From: Rhodocyclaceae bacterium
GTDB taxonomy: Bacteria > Pseudomonadota > Gammaproteobacteria > Burkholderiales > Rhodocyclaceae
Length of the DNA stretch: 64,000 bases
Assembly: GCA_018262775.1 (NCBI GenBank)
Contig: JADFDU010000011.1
Span: 165,405 to 229,404 of the forward strand
Reading direction: 5' to 3'
The stretch's first letter is position 1; each line of letters starts with the position of its first letter. Positions 43,690 through 54,487 of this stretch are shown here, in pieces. The notes beneath the pieces are model-generated. The model was not told where the DNA came from, made no database searches, and saw nothing but the letters and a program-made list of their open reading frames with translations. A program made the position numbers and the translations under genes.

Positions 43690-44688
43690 TCATATCAACT
43701 TGACGATCTGCTTGCCCAGGTTGGCGCCCTTGAGCAGGCCAATGAAAGCCTTCGGTGCGTTCTCCAGCCCTGCCGCCACGGTCTCGCGGTACTTGATCCT
43801 GCCCGTGGCGACGCCCTGTCCCAGTTCCTGCAGCGCCTGCGGCCAACGCTCCATGTGTTCGGAAACGATGAAACCCTGCATCCTGATGCGGTTGATCAGC
43901 ACCGAGCCGATGTTCTTCAGCGGATACGGCTCAGTGTTGTATTGCGCGATAAGGCCGCACAAGGCGATGCGCGAGAAGGCGTTCATGCGCGCCAGCAGGG
44001 TATCGAAGATCTCGCCGCCGACGTTCTCGAAGAGGCAGTCGATGCCCTGCGGCGTCGCTCCCTTGATGTCTTTCCACAGATTGCCGGCCTTGTAGTCGAC
44101 GCAGGCGTCGAAACCCAGTTCGTCGACGACGTAGCGGCACTTCTCCGCCCCGCCGGCGATGCCGACGGCGCGGCAGCCCTGCATTTTCGCCAACTGGCCG
44201 ACGACGCTGCCGACGGCGCCGGAGGCAGCGGTCACCACCACCGTCTCGCCGGCCTTGGGCTGGCAGATCTCCAGCAGGCCGTACCAGGCGGTGACGCCGG
44301 GCATGCCGACTGTGCCCAGGTAGGCCGAGAGCGGAATGTGGCGGTCGTCCACCTTCTGCAACAGGGTGCCATCGCTGACGCCGAATTGCTGCCAGCCCAG
44401 CATGCCCACCACCTTGTCGCCAACCTTGAACTTCGGGTGCATCGACCGCACCACCTCGCCCGCCGTGCCGCCGATCATGACGTCGCCGAGGTTCACCGGC
44501 GCAGCGTAGGACTTCGTGTCGTTCATGCGCCCGCGCATGTAGGGATCGAGCGACAGCCAATGGTTGCGCACCAGCACCTGCCCGTCCGTGATCTCCGCCA
44601 CCGGCGTTTCGACCAGCTTGAAATTGGCTTCCTCGACCCAGCCCGTGGGGCGGCTGGCGAGGAGGATCTGCTTGTTGGTTTCGCTCAT
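43690..44688 (-). CDS. NADP-dependent medium-chain reductase, CurA / leukotriene-B4-dehydrogenase type
   Basis: 332 residues, zinc-free MDR superfamily. The start NKQILLASRPTGWVEEANFK, the substrate region LDPYMRGRMND and the nucleotide fold VTAASGAVGSVVGQLAK identify the prostaglandin/curcumin reductase-like group that reduces the double bond of alpha,beta-unsaturated carbonyls. In this locus it could reduce an enal or enone intermediate. It lies 79 bp upstream of the phosphotransferase gene, with a short degenerate family 2 repeat between them. Confidence 0.9.
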   Translation of the reverse strand: MSETNKQILLASRPTGWVEEANFKLVETPVAEITDGQVLVRNHWLSLDPYMRGRMNDTKSYAAPVNLGDVMIGGTAGEVVRSMHPKFKVGDKVVGMLGWQQFGVSDGTLLQKVDDRHIPLSAYLGTVGMPGVTAWYGLLEICQPKAGETVVVTAASGAVGSVVGQLAKMQGCRAVGIAGGAEKCRYVVDELGFDACVDYKAGNLWKDIKGATPQGIDCLFENVGGEIFDTLLARMNAFSRIALCGLIAQYNTEPYPLKNIGSVLINRIRMQGFIVSEHMERWPQALQELGQGVATGRIKYRETVAAGLENAPKAFIGLLKGANLGKQIVKLI

Positions 44689-44702
44689 ATCGTTACCTTT
44701 TC

Positions 44703-44754
44703 GTCATTCCCGCGGAAGCGGGAATCCATGAGTCCCCGCCTCCGCGGGGACGAC
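44703..44754. repeat. Dispersed inverted repeat (family 1)
   Basis: Short version with almost no loop: GTCATTCCCGCGGAAGCGGG then CGCCTCCGCGGGGACGAC. Confidence 0.8.
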
Positions 44755-44756
44755 AA

Positions 44757-45173
44757 TCAGCTCGCCGTCTCGCCGGAGCTGACTTTACGTTTCACCTTGA
44801 AGGATGCCATCGCTTTCGCCACCAGTTCACCCTCCGCGTCGTGCATCTCACCCTCGCAGAAAATGATCGAGGCGCCGCTGCGCAGCACGCGCGCCTCGAC
44901 CGTCAGGCGGCCGTGGCCGGCGGCGATGAAGCTGACGCTCATGTCCACCATTACCACGCCGGCGGCATGCGGCACCATGCTGCGCGCCGCCGAGCCCATG
45001 GTGACGTCGAGCAGCGCCATCACCACGCCGCCGTGGGCATACGCCCAGCTGTTGTGCAGTTCCGGCCGCACCTCGACGGAGGACACGGCAAGGCCCTTCT
45101 CCCAGCGCTCTTCCTTCGCCTGCAGCAGGTCGATGAAGGGAATGTCCAGCCCGAAGAACTTGCCCTTCTTCAC
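44757..45173 (-). CDS. PaaI-type hotdog thioesterase
   Basis: 138 residues with the hotdog-fold core: NSWAYAHGGVVMALLDVTMG, where HGG precedes the catalytic Asp on the long helix, and VDMSVSFIAAGHG. It should hydrolyse an acyl-CoA and so protect the CoA pool. GTG 45173 is chosen because it overlaps the stop of the upstream SDR gene as GTGA; a GTG four codons earlier is possible. Its last codons (SSGETAS) are encoded within an antisense copy of the 24-bp motif. Confidence 0.85.
   Translation of the reverse strand: MKKGKFFGLDIPFIDLLQAKEERWEKGLAVSSVEVRPELHNSWAYAHGGVVMALLDVTMGSAARSMVPHAAGVVMVDMSVSFIAAGHGRLTVEARVLRSGASIIFCEGEMHDAEGELVAKAMASFKVKRKVSSGETAS
44764..44787 (+). repeat. 24-bp dispersed motif, copy 10 (divergent)
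   Basis: Reads GCCGT, 8 bp, AGCTGACTTTA, antisense within the 3' end of the thioesterase gene. Confidence 0.55.
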
Positions 45174-45946
45174 TTGGAAATGCACGCCCCGCCATCCACC
45201 GCGATGGTCTGGCCGGTGATGTGGCGCGAGGCATCCGCGGCGAGGAACACTACCGTGCCCATCAGATCCTCCTCGCCGCCGAGGCGCGCCAGCGGCGTGG
45301 CAGCGACGATGTGGTCGCCCATCTGGTCGAGCAGGCCCTGCGACATCTTCGAGGGGAAGAAGCCGGGGCAGATGGCATTCACGTTGATGTTGTAGCGGCC
45401 CCACTCCGAAGCGAGGGTTCGGGTGAAGTTCACCGCCGCGCCCTTGCTGGTGTTGTAGGCGATGGTGTACATGCCCTGCGGGCTGCCGGAGAGGCCGGCG
45501 ACGGAAGCGATGTTGATGATCTTGCCGGACTTCTGCGGAATGAAGCAACGCTTGCCGACCTCGCGGCTGAGGAAGAACATGGCGTTGATGTTGAGGTTCA
45601 TCACCTTGTTCCAGGCCTCGTCCGGGTAATCCTCCGCCGGTGCGCCCCAGGTGGCGCCGGCGTTGTTCACGAGGATGTCGATCGTGCCGTACTTCGCCAT
45701 CACGGCGTCGACCATGGCGGGGATCTGCTCGAACCTGGAGAGGTCGTTGGTGACGGTCATCGCCTCGATGCCCTTGGCCTTGAGGTGCGCCTCGGCCGCC
45801 TTCAGTTCGTCGGCCTTGCGCGCGGTGATCGCCACACGGGCGCCCATCTCGCCCAGCGCTTCCGCCATCTGCAGTCCAAGTCCGCGCGAGCCGCCGGTGA
45901 TGAGGGCAGTCTTGCCGGTGAGGTCGAAGAGTTGTTTGACACTCAT
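45170..45946 (-). CDS. Short-chain dehydrogenase/reductase
   Basis: 258 residues, classical SDR: TGGSRGLG (cofactor loop), NNAGATWG, the catalytic Tyr and Lys in YNTSKGAAV, and a final ITGQTIAVDGG. The sequence style resembles gluconate 5-dehydrogenase/3-oxoacyl reductase-like enzymes found in acyl-CoA catabolic operons, so it may oxidise a hydroxyacyl-CoA or alcohol. Translation is coupled to the downstream thioesterase by a 4-bp overlap. Confidence 0.9.
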   Translation of the reverse strand: MSVKQLFDLTGKTALITGGSRGLGLQMAEALGEMGARVAITARKADELKAAEAHLKAKGIEAMTVTNDLSRFEQIPAMVDAVMAKYGTIDILVNNAGATWGAPAEDYPDEAWNKVMNLNINAMFFLSREVGKRCFIPQKSGKIINIASVAGLSGSPQGMYTIAYNTSKGAAVNFTRTLASEWGRYNINVNAICPGFFPSKMSQGLLDQMGDHIVAATPLARLGGEEDLMGTVVFLAADASRHITGQTIAVDGGACISK

Positions 45947-45965
45947 TGCTGGTTCTCCAAAAAAA

Positions 45966-46076
45966 ACCGCTTACAACGCGAAGATCGCAAAGGCGCAAAG
46001 GACGCAAAGAACAACTTCTTGAGTATTTGCACTTCTTTGCGCTCTTTGCGCCTTTGCGATCTTCGCGTTAATAGCG
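45966..46076. repeat. Long inverted repeat (family 3)
   Basis: The left arm CCGCTTACAACGCGAAGATC continues with GCAAAGGCGCAAAG, and the right arm is its near-perfect reverse complement ending TAATAGCGG. It is the second copy of the hairpin at 8977-9078. Confidence 0.85.
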
Positions 46077-46087
46077 GATGTACATTT

Positions 46088-47266
<1,179 letters not shown>

Positions 47267-47290
47267 TGCAAACTCCTGTTCGTTTGTTCC

Positions 47291-47351
47291 TGTAGGTCGG
47301 CCTTCAGGCCGACGATTGGCGGTTGTTTGTCGGGCTAAAGCCCGACCTACA
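47291..47351. repeat. Inverted repeat TGTAGGTCGG/CCCGACCTACA
   Basis: Ten- to eleven-base arms with internal GCCTTCAGGC and GGGCTAAAGCCC hairpins, between the FadB-type and thiolase genes. No other copy in the window was noticed. Confidence 0.7.
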
Positions 47352-47369
47352 ACCCGCCCCACATGGTCC

Positions 47370-49454
47370 CTAGTTGAACGTCTTGCCTTCGGCGGCGAGC
47401 TTCGCCAGCAGCGGCGCGGGCTCCCAGAAGGCATCGCCGCTGACGGCCTTGAAGCCCTGCATGGCGCGCGCGACGTTGTAGAGACCGACCTGGTCGGCAT
47501 AGAGCATCGGCCCGCCGCGATAGAGCGGGAAGCCGTAGCCAGTGAGGTACACCATGTCGATGTCGGAAGCGCGCTGGGCGATGCCTTCCTCGAGCAGGCG
47601 CGCCGCCTCATTCACCAGGGCGTAGATGCAGCGCTCGACGATCTCCTCATTGGCGATCTTGCGCGGCGTGATGCCTTTTTTCTTGCGGTAGTCCTCGATC
47701 ATCTTGTCCACCACCGGGTCGGGAATGGCGTCGCGTTTGCCGGCCTCGTAGCGGTACCAGCCCAGGCCGGTCTTCTGCCCGAAGCGGCCCTGCTCGCACA
47801 GCGTGTCGGCGATCTTCGCGTACTTCACTTCGGGCTTGTCGACGTAGCGGCGCTTGCGGATGGCCCAGCCGATGTCGTTGCCGGCGAGGTCGCTCATGCG
47901 GAACGGGCCCATCGCCATGCCCCATTTCTCCAGGGCGCGATCCACCTGCTGCGGCGAAGCGCCTTCCTCGACGAGGAAACCGGCGATGCGGCCGTAATGC
48001 TCGATCATGCGGTTGCCGATGAAGCCGTCGCAGACGCCGGAGACAACGGCGGTCTTGCGGATATTCTTGGCGACCTGCATCACCGTCGCCAGCACATCCT
48101 TGGCGGTGGCGGCGCCGCGCACCACTTCCAGCAGCTTCATGATGTTGGCCGGGCTGAAGAAGTGCATGCCGACCACGTCCTGCGGCCGCCGGGTGAAGCC
48201 GGCGATCTGGTTCACATCCAATGTCGAGGTGTTGCTGGCGAGGATGGCGCCGGGCTTGGCGACGGCGTCGAGCTTTTTGAACACCTGCTCCTTGACGCCC
48301 ATGTCCTCGAACACCGCCTCTATGATGAGGTCAGCATCCTTCAGGTCATCGTAGGACAGCGTGCCACTCAAGAGGCCCATGCGCTGGTCCAGCTTCTCCT
48401 GCGTCAGTTTGCCTTTCTTGAGCGAACCCTCGTAGTTCTTGCGGATGATGCCAAGACCCTTGTCGAGCGCCTCCTGCTTCATCTCGAGGATAATCACCGG
48501 GATGCCGGCGTTGAGGAAGTTCATGCTGATGCCGCCGCCCATGGTGCCGGCGCCGATCACGCCCACCTTGCCGATCTTGCGCGTCGGCGTGTCCGCCGGC
48601 ACGTCGCCGATCTTCGAGGCGGCGCGCTCGCCGAAGAAGGCGTGGCGCAGGGCCTTCGACTCCGGCGTCTGCACCAGGTGCACGAAGGCCTCGCGCTCCA
48701 CCTTCATGCCCTCGTCGAAGGGCATGGAAACGGCGGCGGCGACGGCGTCGATGCATTTCAGCGGCGCCGGGAAGTTCTTCGCCACGGCGCCCACCATGTT
48801 GCGCGAGAACTGGAAGAAGGCCTCGGCGTTCGCGTAATCGATCTTCAGGTCGCGCACGCGTTTCAGCGGCCGCTTTTCCTTCACCACCTTTTCAGCGAAG
48901 GCCAGCGCACCGGCCTGCAGGTCGCCGTCGACGAATTCGTCGAACAGCGGCGTGCCCTTGAACTGCTCGGAAGGTACGATGGCGCCGGAGACGATCATGT
49001 TGAGCGCCGCTTCGGCTCCGATCAGGCGCGGCAGGCGCTGCGTGCCACCGGCGCCGGGGAGGATGCCGAGCTTCACTTCCGGCAGCGCGATCTGCGCACC
49101 GGCGACGGCGACGCGATAGTGGCAGCCGAGCGCCAGTTCCAGACCGCCGCCCATGCAGGCGCCGCTGACGGCAGAGATGACCGGCTTGCCGCTGGCCTCG
49201 ATGGCGCGGATGACGGTGTTCAGATTGGGCTCGGCCAGCGCCTTGGGCGAGTTGAACTCGCGGATGTCGGCGCCGCCGGAAAAGGCCTTGTCGGTGCCGA
49301 TCAGCACAATGGCCGAGACCTTCGCATCAGCCAGCGCCTGATCGAGGCTGGCGATGATGCCGCTGCGCAGCTCGTAGCCGAGACCATTGACGGGCGGATT
49401 GTTCATGGCGATCACGGCGACGGCGCCGTGCGTCGAATAGGCAGCTTGGGTCAT
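47370..49454 (-). CDS. FadB-type enoyl-CoA hydratase / 3-hydroxyacyl-CoA dehydrogenase
   Basis: 694 residues with two enzymes in one chain. The N-terminal crotonase domain (1-190) has [19 protein letters not shown] for the oxyanion hole and [18 protein letters not shown] with the catalytic Glu. The C-terminal dehydrogenase has the NAD loop [12 protein letters not shown] (about 295) and the catalytic His in [19 protein letters not shown]. It carries out hydration and NAD-dependent oxidation in beta-oxidation. It is the first gene of the minus-strand arm, facing the plus-strand arm across 200 bp. Confidence 0.94.
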   Translation of the reverse strand: MTQAAYSTHGAVAVIAMNNPPVNGLGYELRSGIIASLDQALADAKVSAIVLIGTDKAFSGGADIREFNSPKALAEPNLNTVIRAIEASGKPVISAVSGACMGGGLELALGCHYRVAVAGAQIALPEVKLGILPGAGGTQRLPRLIGAEAALNMIVSGAIVPSEQFKGTPLFDEFVDGDLQAGALAFAEKVVKEKRPLKRVRDLKIDYANAEAFFQFSRNMVGAVAKNFPAPLKCIDAVAAAVSMPFDEGMKVEREAFVHLVQTPESKALRHAFFGERAASKIGDVPADTPTRKIGKVGVIGAGTMGGGISMNFLNAGIPVIILEMKQEALDKGLGIIRKNYEGSLKKGKLTQEKLDQRMGLLSGTLSYDDLKDADLIIEAVFEDMGVKEQVFKKLDAVAKPGAILASNTSTLDVNQIAGFTRRPQDVVGMHFFSPANIMKLLEVVRGAATAKDVLATVMQVAKNIRKTAVVSGVCDGFIGNRMIEHYGRIAGFLVEEGASPQQVDRALEKWGMAMGPFRMSDLAGNDIGWAIRKRRYVDKPEVKYAKIADTLCEQGRFGQKTGLGWYRYEAGKRDAIPDPVVDKMIEDYRKKKGITPRKIANEEIVERCIYALVNEAARLLEEGIAQRASDIDMVYLTGYGFPLYRGGPMLYADQVGLYNVARAMQGFKAVSGDAFWEPAPLLAKLAAEGKTFN

Positions 49455-49507
49455 TTTTCTAGTCCTATCGCTTACTGATAAACGGGGTACGGGAGGGCAC
49501 TTATCCC

Positions 49508-49533
49508 GTCATTCCCGCGAAAGCGGGAATGAC
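49508..49533. repeat. Minimal family 1 hairpin
   Basis: A perfect palindrome-like GTCATTCCCGCGAAAGCGGG with AATGAC and no loop spacer, in the divergent promoter region. Confidence 0.75.
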
Positions 49534-49565
49534 GGGATGGTTACATGTATTGCCAATCTTTGGTA

Positions 49566-49603
49566 GTTTCGCTGTGCGAAACTATATTTCGATTTACTCG
49601 AAA
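49566..49603. promoter_or_regulatory. Twin palindromes in the divergent catabolic promoter region
   Basis: GTTTCG-CTGTG-CGAAAC at 49566-49582 and TTTCG-ATTTACT-CGAAA at 49587-49603, about 20 bp apart centre to centre. A further CTTTCGAA follows at 49613. They sit in an AT-rich stretch between the FadB-type and aldehyde dehydrogenase genes and fit a repressor or activator binding site controlling both arms. No regulator gene is adjacent. Confidence 0.6.
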
Positions 49604-49654
49604 GCATGGTATCTTTCGAAGCGTCATTTGTAAACCTTATAAGAGACTACCCCC

Positions 49655-51094
49655 ATGCAAAACAGAGACAAACTCTATATCGGCGGCCACTGGACGGCCC
49701 CCTCCGGCAAGAAGACCATCGACGTCATCAGCGCCTCCACCGAAGCAGTCATGGGGCGCGTTCCGGAGGGTGACGTCGCCGACGCCAACGCCGCCGTCGC
49801 CGCCGCCCGCAGCGCCTTCGACGGCTGGGCCGCCACACCGGTAGCCGAGCGCGCCGCCTATCTCAAGAAAATCCAGGAGGGCCTCAAGGCCCGCGCCAAC
49901 GACATCGCCCGCACCATCAGCGGCGAGGTCGGCATGCCGCTCAAGCTCTCAACCATGATCCAGGCAGGCTCGCCCATCGGCACCTTCGGCCTGTACGCGC
50001 GCATGCTGGCCGACTTCGCCTTCGAGGAGAAGGTCGGCAACTCCCTCGTTGTGCGCGAACCGATCGGCGTCGTCGCCGCCATCACGCCGTGGAACTACCC
50101 CTTGCACCAAATCGCCGCCAAGGTCGCGCCGGCGCTGGCTGCCGGTTGCACCGTGGTGCTGAAGCCCTCGGAGGTCGCGCCGCTCAATGCCTTCATCCTC
50201 GCCGAGGTGATCGACTCGGTGGGACTGCCCGCCGGCGTCTTCAACCTCGTCACCGGCACCGGCCCTGTGGTCGGCGAGGCGCTGGTCACCCACCCGGAGG
50301 TGGACATGGTGTCCTTCACCGGCTCCACGCGCGCCGGCAAGCGCGTCTCGGAGCTGGCGTCGCAGACGGTGAAGCGCGTCGCCCTGGAACTCGGCGGCAA
50401 GTCGGCGGCGGTGATCCTCGACGACGCCGACCTCGCCGCCGCCGTGCGCGGCACGGTGAACGCCTGCTTCCTCAATTCCGGCCAGACCTGCACGGCGCAC
50501 ACGCGCATGCTGGTGCCCGAATCGCGCTACGCCGAAGTGGCGAAACTCGCCGCCGAATCCGCCGCCAAGTTCACCGTCGGCGATCCCTTCGCCGAAACGA
50601 GCAAGCTCGGGCCGCTGATTTCCGCTGCCCAGCGCGACCGCGTGCAGGACTTCATCCGCACCGGCATCACCGAGGGCGCCGAGCTGCTCTGCGGCGGCGC
50701 AGAGGCCCCCGCCGGCCTGACGAAAGGCTACTACGTGCAGCCGACCGTGTTCGGCCGCGTCAAGCCGGGCAGCACCATCGAGCAGGAGGAAATCTTCGGC
50801 CCGGTGCTGTCGATCGCCACTTACAAGGATGAGGACGAAGCCGCGCGCATCGCCAACGGCACGCCCTACGGCCTCGCCGGCGCGGTATGGGCCGGCAGCG
50901 ACGAGAAGGCCATCGCCTTCGCCCGCCGCCTGCGCACCGGCCAGGTGGACATCAACGGCGGCACCTTCAATGCGCTGGCGCCCTTCGGCGGCTACAAGCA
51001 GTCCGGCAACGGCCGCGAGCTGGGCAAGTACGGCCTCGAGGAATTCCTCGAATACAAGGCGCTGCAATTCAAGCTGGCACCGAAGGCAGCATAG
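49655..51094 (+). CDS. Aldehyde dehydrogenase
   Basis: NAD(P)-dependent aldehyde dehydrogenase of 479 residues. Motifs seen are [11 protein letters not shown], the Glu motif [11 protein letters not shown], the catalytic Cys in [12 protein letters not shown] and the final [16 protein letters not shown]. It resembles the broad betaine/long-chain aldehyde group. As first gene of the plus arm, it would oxidise the entry aldehyde to an acid before CoA activation. The start [13 protein letters not shown] is typical; the ribosome-binding site is only moderate. Confidence 0.93.
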   Translation: MQNRDKLYIGGHWTAPSGKKTIDVISASTEAVMGRVPEGDVADANAAVAAARSAFDGWAATPVAERAAYLKKIQEGLKARANDIARTISGEVGMPLKLSTMIQAGSPIGTFGLYARMLADFAFEEKVGNSLVVREPIGVVAAITPWNYPLHQIAAKVAPALAAGCTVVLKPSEVAPLNAFILAEVIDSVGLPAGVFNLVTGTGPVVGEALVTHPEVDMVSFTGSTRAGKRVSELASQTVKRVALELGGKSAAVILDDADLAAAVRGTVNACFLNSGQTCTAHTRMLVPESRYAEVAKLAAESAAKFTVGDPFAETSKLGPLISAAQRDRVQDFIRTGITEGAELLCGGAEAPAGLTKGYYVQPTVFGRVKPGSTIEQEEIFGPVLSIATYKDEDEAARIANGTPYGLAGAVWAGSDEKAIAFARRLRTGQVDINGGTFNALAPFGGYKQSGNGRELGKYGLEEFLEYKALQFKLAPKAA

Positions 51095-51119
51095 GTAAAA
51101 ACTCAAAATACCGAATCAC

Positions 51120-51188
51120 GTCATCCCCGCGGGAGCGGGGATCCAGAACGCCGCCTAACCCCTGGATTCCCGCTTCCGCGGGAATGAC
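51120..51188. repeat. Dispersed inverted repeat (family 1)
   Basis: Arms GTCATCCCCGCGGGAGCGGG and CGCTTCCGCGGGAATGAC between the aldehyde dehydrogenase and glutathione transferase genes. Confidence 0.82.
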
Positions 51189-51207
51189 CATAATCTAGGA
51201 GAACAGC

Positions 51208-51876
51208 ATGCTCAAGCTCTGCGGCTTCGCCGTCAGCAACTACTACAACAAGGTCAAGCTGTCGCTCCTGGAGAAGGGTATCGCCTTCGAGGAGGAACTG
51301 GCTTATCCCTCGCAGAAGGACGAACTCCTGAGGGAATCTTCCATGGGCAAGGTGCCCTTCCTGCGCACCGATCGCGGCGTGCTGACCGAATCGCAGGTGC
51401 TCACCGAGTACATCGAGGACATGTTCCCCGAGCCAGCGCTGTATCCGCAGGATCCCTTCGAGCGCGCGCGCTGCCGCGAACTGATCGAGCACCTCGAACA
51501 GCACATCGAGCTGCCGGCGCGGCGGCTCTACGGCGAGGCCTTCTTCGGCGGCAAGGCCTCCGACGAGACCAAGCAGGAAGTGGAGAAGCTGCTCACGCGC
51601 GGGACGAAGAGTCTGATGCAACTGGCGCGCTTTGACCCCTTCATCGGCGGCAGCGTGTTCACCCATGCCGACTGCGCCGCCTGGGCGCACCTGCCCCTGC
51701 TGTCGCAGGCGACGAAGAAAATCTACGGCCGCGATTTCCTCGAGGAATTCCTGCCCGCTGCCAAACCCTACCTGAAGCTGCTCGCCGGACGGCCGCACGT
51801 GCAGAAAGCGAACAACGACCGCAAGGCGGCCACGGAAGCCCACATGGCAGCCAAGGCCACCATGGCCGCGAAATAA
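51208..51876 (+). CDS. Glutathione S-transferase
   Basis: 222 residues. The N-terminal thioredoxin-like domain starts MLKLCGFAVSNYYNKVKL and has SSMGKVPFLRT and LTESQVLTEYIED (glutathione site). A helical C-terminal domain follows, with a short Ala/Lys tail. Such proteins in catabolic operons often conjugate or isomerise reactive intermediates such as epoxides; the epoxide-hydrolase-like gene later in the same run is consistent with that, but the link is inference. The next gene starts 22 bp downstream. Confidence 0.88.
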   Translation: MLKLCGFAVSNYYNKVKLSLLEKGIAFEEELAYPSQKDELLRESSMGKVPFLRTDRGVLTESQVLTEYIEDMFPEPALYPQDPFERARCRELIEHLEQHIELPARRLYGEAFFGGKASDETKQEVEKLLTRGTKSLMQLARFDPFIGGSVFTHADCAAWAHLPLLSQATKKIYGRDFLEEFLPAAKPYLKLLAGRPHVQKANNDRKAATEAHMAAKATMAAK

Positions 51877-51898
51877 CATTCCACTCCGGAGCAGCACC

Positions 51899-53095
51899 AT
51901 GGATCTGAACTACACCCCCGAAGAACAGGCCTTCCGCGCCGAGGTGCGCAAGCTCGTCGCCGCCATCCTGCCGGCCGACATCAGCGCCAAGGTGAAGGGC
52001 GGCAAACGCCTCGCCAAGGACGACTTCGTACGCTGGCAGAAGGCGCTGCACGCGAAGGGCTGGGGCGCCACCATGTGGCCGACGAAGTTCGGCGGCACCG
52101 GCTGGTCGGCCGTGCAGCAGCACATCTTCGAAGAGGAATGCGCCGAGGCCGGCGCGCCACTGCAGCTGCCCTTCGGCCTGAAGATGGTGGCGCCGGTGAT
52201 CATGGCCTTCGGCAGCAAGGGCCAGCAGGATCATTTTCTGCCGCGCATCGTCGACGGCAGCGACTGGTGGTGCCAGGGCTATTCCGAGCCGGGTTCCGGC
52301 TCCGACCTTGCCTCCCTGAAAGCGAAAGCGGAGCGCCAGGGTGATCATTACGTCGTGAACGGCCAGAAAACCTGGAACACCCTCGGCCAGTACGCCGACT
52401 GGATTTTCTGCCTGGTGCGCACCAGCAGCGAGGGCCGCCAGCAGGAGGGCATCTCCTTCCTCCTCATCGACATGAAAACGCCGGGCATCACCGTGCGGCC
52501 GATCATCATGAACGACGGCGAGCACGAGATCAATGAAGTCTGGTTCGAGGACGTCAAGGTGCCGGCGCAGAACCTCGTCGGCGAGGAAAACAAGGGCTGG
52601 ACCTACGCCAAGTTCCTCCTCGGCCACGAGCGCACCGGCATCGCCGGCGTCGGCCGTTCCAAGGCCGCCCTGCATCACCTCAAGGACATCGCCCGCACAG
52701 AGCTGTCCTACGACAAGCCGCTGATGGAGGACGTGCGCTTCCGCGACAGGATTGCCCAGGTCGAACTGGAACTGATGGCGCTGGAGATCACCAATATGCG
52801 CGTGCTCTCCGCCGAGAAGGATAAGAAAGCGCCGGGGCCGGAAGCCTCCATACTCAAGATCAAGGGCTCGGAAATCCAGCAGGCCATCGCCGAGCTGCAG
52901 ATGCAGGCGCTCGGTCATTACGCCCTGCCCTGGTTGCCAGAGGCGCTCGATGCCGACTGGCAGGGCAAGCCTGTCGGCGCTGACTACGCCGCGCCACTCT
53001 CGGGCCACTACTTCAATTACCGCAAGACGACCATCTACGGTGGTTCGAACGAGATTCAAAAGAACATCATTGCGCAAATGATTCTGGGGCTTTAA
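51899..53095 (+). CDS. Acyl-CoA dehydrogenase, PimC-like large subunit
   Basis: 398 residues. The FAD/substrate segment is YSEPGSGSDLASLKA, QKTWNTLGQYADW follows, and the C-terminus has TIYGGSNEIQKNIIAQ. The start MDLNYTPEEQAFRAEVRKL is typical of the dehydrogenases that pair with a second, shorter dehydrogenase-like subunit, as for pimeloyl-CoA and steroid side-chain enzymes. The gene that follows on the same strand is that type of partner, so a heteromeric complex is likely. Confidence 0.92.
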   Translation: MDLNYTPEEQAFRAEVRKLVAAILPADISAKVKGGKRLAKDDFVRWQKALHAKGWGATMWPTKFGGTGWSAVQQHIFEEECAEAGAPLQLPFGLKMVAPVIMAFGSKGQQDHFLPRIVDGSDWWCQGYSEPGSGSDLASLKAKAERQGDHYVVNGQKTWNTLGQYADWIFCLVRTSSEGRQQEGISFLLIDMKTPGITVRPIIMNDGEHEINEVWFEDVKVPAQNLVGEENKGWTYAKFLLGHERTGIAGVGRSKAALHHLKDIARTELSYDKPLMEDVRFRDRIAQVELELMALEITNMRVLSAEKDKKAPGPEASILKIKGSEIQQAIAELQMQALGHYALPWLPEALDADWQGKPVGADYAAPLSGHYFNYRKTTIYGGSNEIQKNIIAQMILGL

Positions 53096-53098
53096 CCC

Positions 53099-53159
53099 GT
53101 CATTCCCGCGAAAGCGGGAATCCACAGGCCGCATGGATTCCCGCTTTCGCGGGAATGAC
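53099..53159. repeat. Dispersed inverted repeat (family 1)
   Basis: Arms GTCATTCCCGCGAAAGCGGG and CGCTTTCGCGGGAATGAC between the two dehydrogenase genes. Confidence 0.82.
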
Positions 53160-53191
53160 GAAGAGGCGGATACGAAATAAAGGAATCTACG

Positions 53192-54334
53192 ATGGACTTC
53201 AACTACACCGACGAACAAAACGCCCTGCGCGATACCCTCGCCCGCTTCATCGCCAAGGACTACGGCTTCGAGCAGCGCCGCGCCCTGGCGAAATCCGACA
53301 TCGGCTTCAGCCGCGACCACTGGAAGCAGTTCGCCGAGCTCGGCCTCACCGCCCTGCCCTTCGCAGAAGACTTCGGCGGCCTGAATGGCAATGCCGTCGA
53401 CACCATGCTGGTGATGGAAGCCTTCGGCCGCGGTCTTGTGCTCGAGCCCTACCTCGCCACGGTGATCGTCGCCGGCGGCCTGATCCGCGACGCCGGCAGC
53501 CCGGCGCAGCAGGAAGCGCACCTGCCCTCGATAGCCAGCGGCAAACTGATGCTGGCGCTGGCCCACTACGAGCGCGGCGCCCGTTACAAAGTCAGTCGCG
53601 TGGATACGGCGGCCAAGGCCGACGGCGGCGGCTGGACGCTCTCCGGCAGCAAGGGCGTGGTGCTCGGCGGCGGCGCTGCCGACAAGCTCCTCGTCTCGGC
53701 CAATACCGGCAAGGGACCTAACGGCACGGGAGCCATCTCACTGTTCCTGGTGGACAGCAAGGCGGCAGGCGTCTCCGTGCGCAGCTATATGACGCAGGAC
53801 GGCGGCCGTGCCGCGGAAGTCCGCCTCGACAAAGTGTCCGTCGGCGCCGACGCGCTGCTCGGGCCGAAGGATGGCGCCCTGCCGGCCATCGAGCGTGCCC
53901 TCGACTATGGCATCGCCGCGCTGTGCGCCGAGGCCGTCGGCATCATGGCGGCGCTGAACGAGGCGACGCTGGAATACCTGAAGACACGCAAGCAGTTCGG
54001 CCAGCCCATCGGCCGCTTCCAGGCGCTGCAGCACCGCATGGTGGACATGGTCATCGCCACCGAGCAGGCGCGCTCGATGGCGACGCTGGCGGCGGTCAAG
54101 GCCGATGCGCCCGACGCCGCCGCGCGCCGCCGCGCGCTCTCCGCCGCCAAGGCCTACGTTGGCCAGCAGGCGCGCTTCGTCGGCCAGCAGGCGGTGCAGT
54201 TGCACGGCGGCATGGGCGTAGTGGACGAGCTCAACGTCAGCCACTACTTCAAGCGTCTGACCATGATCAACATCACCTTCGGCGACACCGACTACCACCT
54301 CGGCCTGTTCAGCGACATGCTGCTGGCGGCATGA
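53192..54334 (+). CDS. Acyl-CoA dehydrogenase, PimD-like small subunit
   Basis: 380 residues, start MDFNYTDEQNALRDTLARFI. It keeps the helical ends of the fold (KTRKQFGQPIGRFQALQHRM, QLHGGMGVVDEL), but the middle FAD/substrate segment is altered (LALAHYERGARYKV replaces the usual xTEPxxGSD). Such partners often lack their own active site and form alpha2beta2 complexes with the neighbour. A 24-bp motif copy lies antisense exactly in this altered segment. Confidence 0.88.
   Translation: MDFNYTDEQNALRDTLARFIAKDYGFEQRRALAKSDIGFSRDHWKQFAELGLTALPFAEDFGGLNGNAVDTMLVMEAFGRGLVLEPYLATVIVAGGLIRDAGSPAQQEAHLPSIASGKLMLALAHYERGARYKVSRVDTAAKADGGGWTLSGSKGVVLGGGAADKLLVSANTGKGPNGTGAISLFLVDSKAAGVSVRSYMTQDGGRAAEVRLDKVSVGADALLGPKDGALPAIERALDYGIAALCAEAVGIMAALNEATLEYLKTRKQFGQPIGRFQALQHRMVDMVIATEQARSMATLAAVKADAPDAAARRRALSAAKAYVGQQARFVGQQAVQLHGGMGVVDELNVSHYFKRLTMINITFGDTDYHLGLFSDMLLAA
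53587..53610 (-). repeat. 24-bp dispersed motif, copy 11
   Basis: On the minus strand reads GCCGT, 8 bp, GACTGACTTTG, inside the second dehydrogenase gene of the pair and antisense to it. Confidence 0.65.
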
Positions 54335-54362
54335 TGCTGAAAATGAAACCCATCGAATTTGC

Positions 54363-54463
54363 TCCCTCTCCCGCTGGCGGGAGAGGGCTGGGGAGAGGGT
54401 GGACAGCCATTACCTCTACCCCTACCCCTCTCCCTAACCCTCTCCCCGCGTGCGGGGAGAGGG
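54363..54463. repeat. C/T-rich hairpin repeat (family 2)
   Basis: Hairpins CCCTCTCCCGCTGGCGGGAG and CTCTCCCCGCGTGCGGGGAG with a C/T-rich spacer, between the dehydrogenase and hydratase genes. Confidence 0.75.
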
Positions 54464-54487
54464 AATAATGGTTGCGGTACGCCAAGC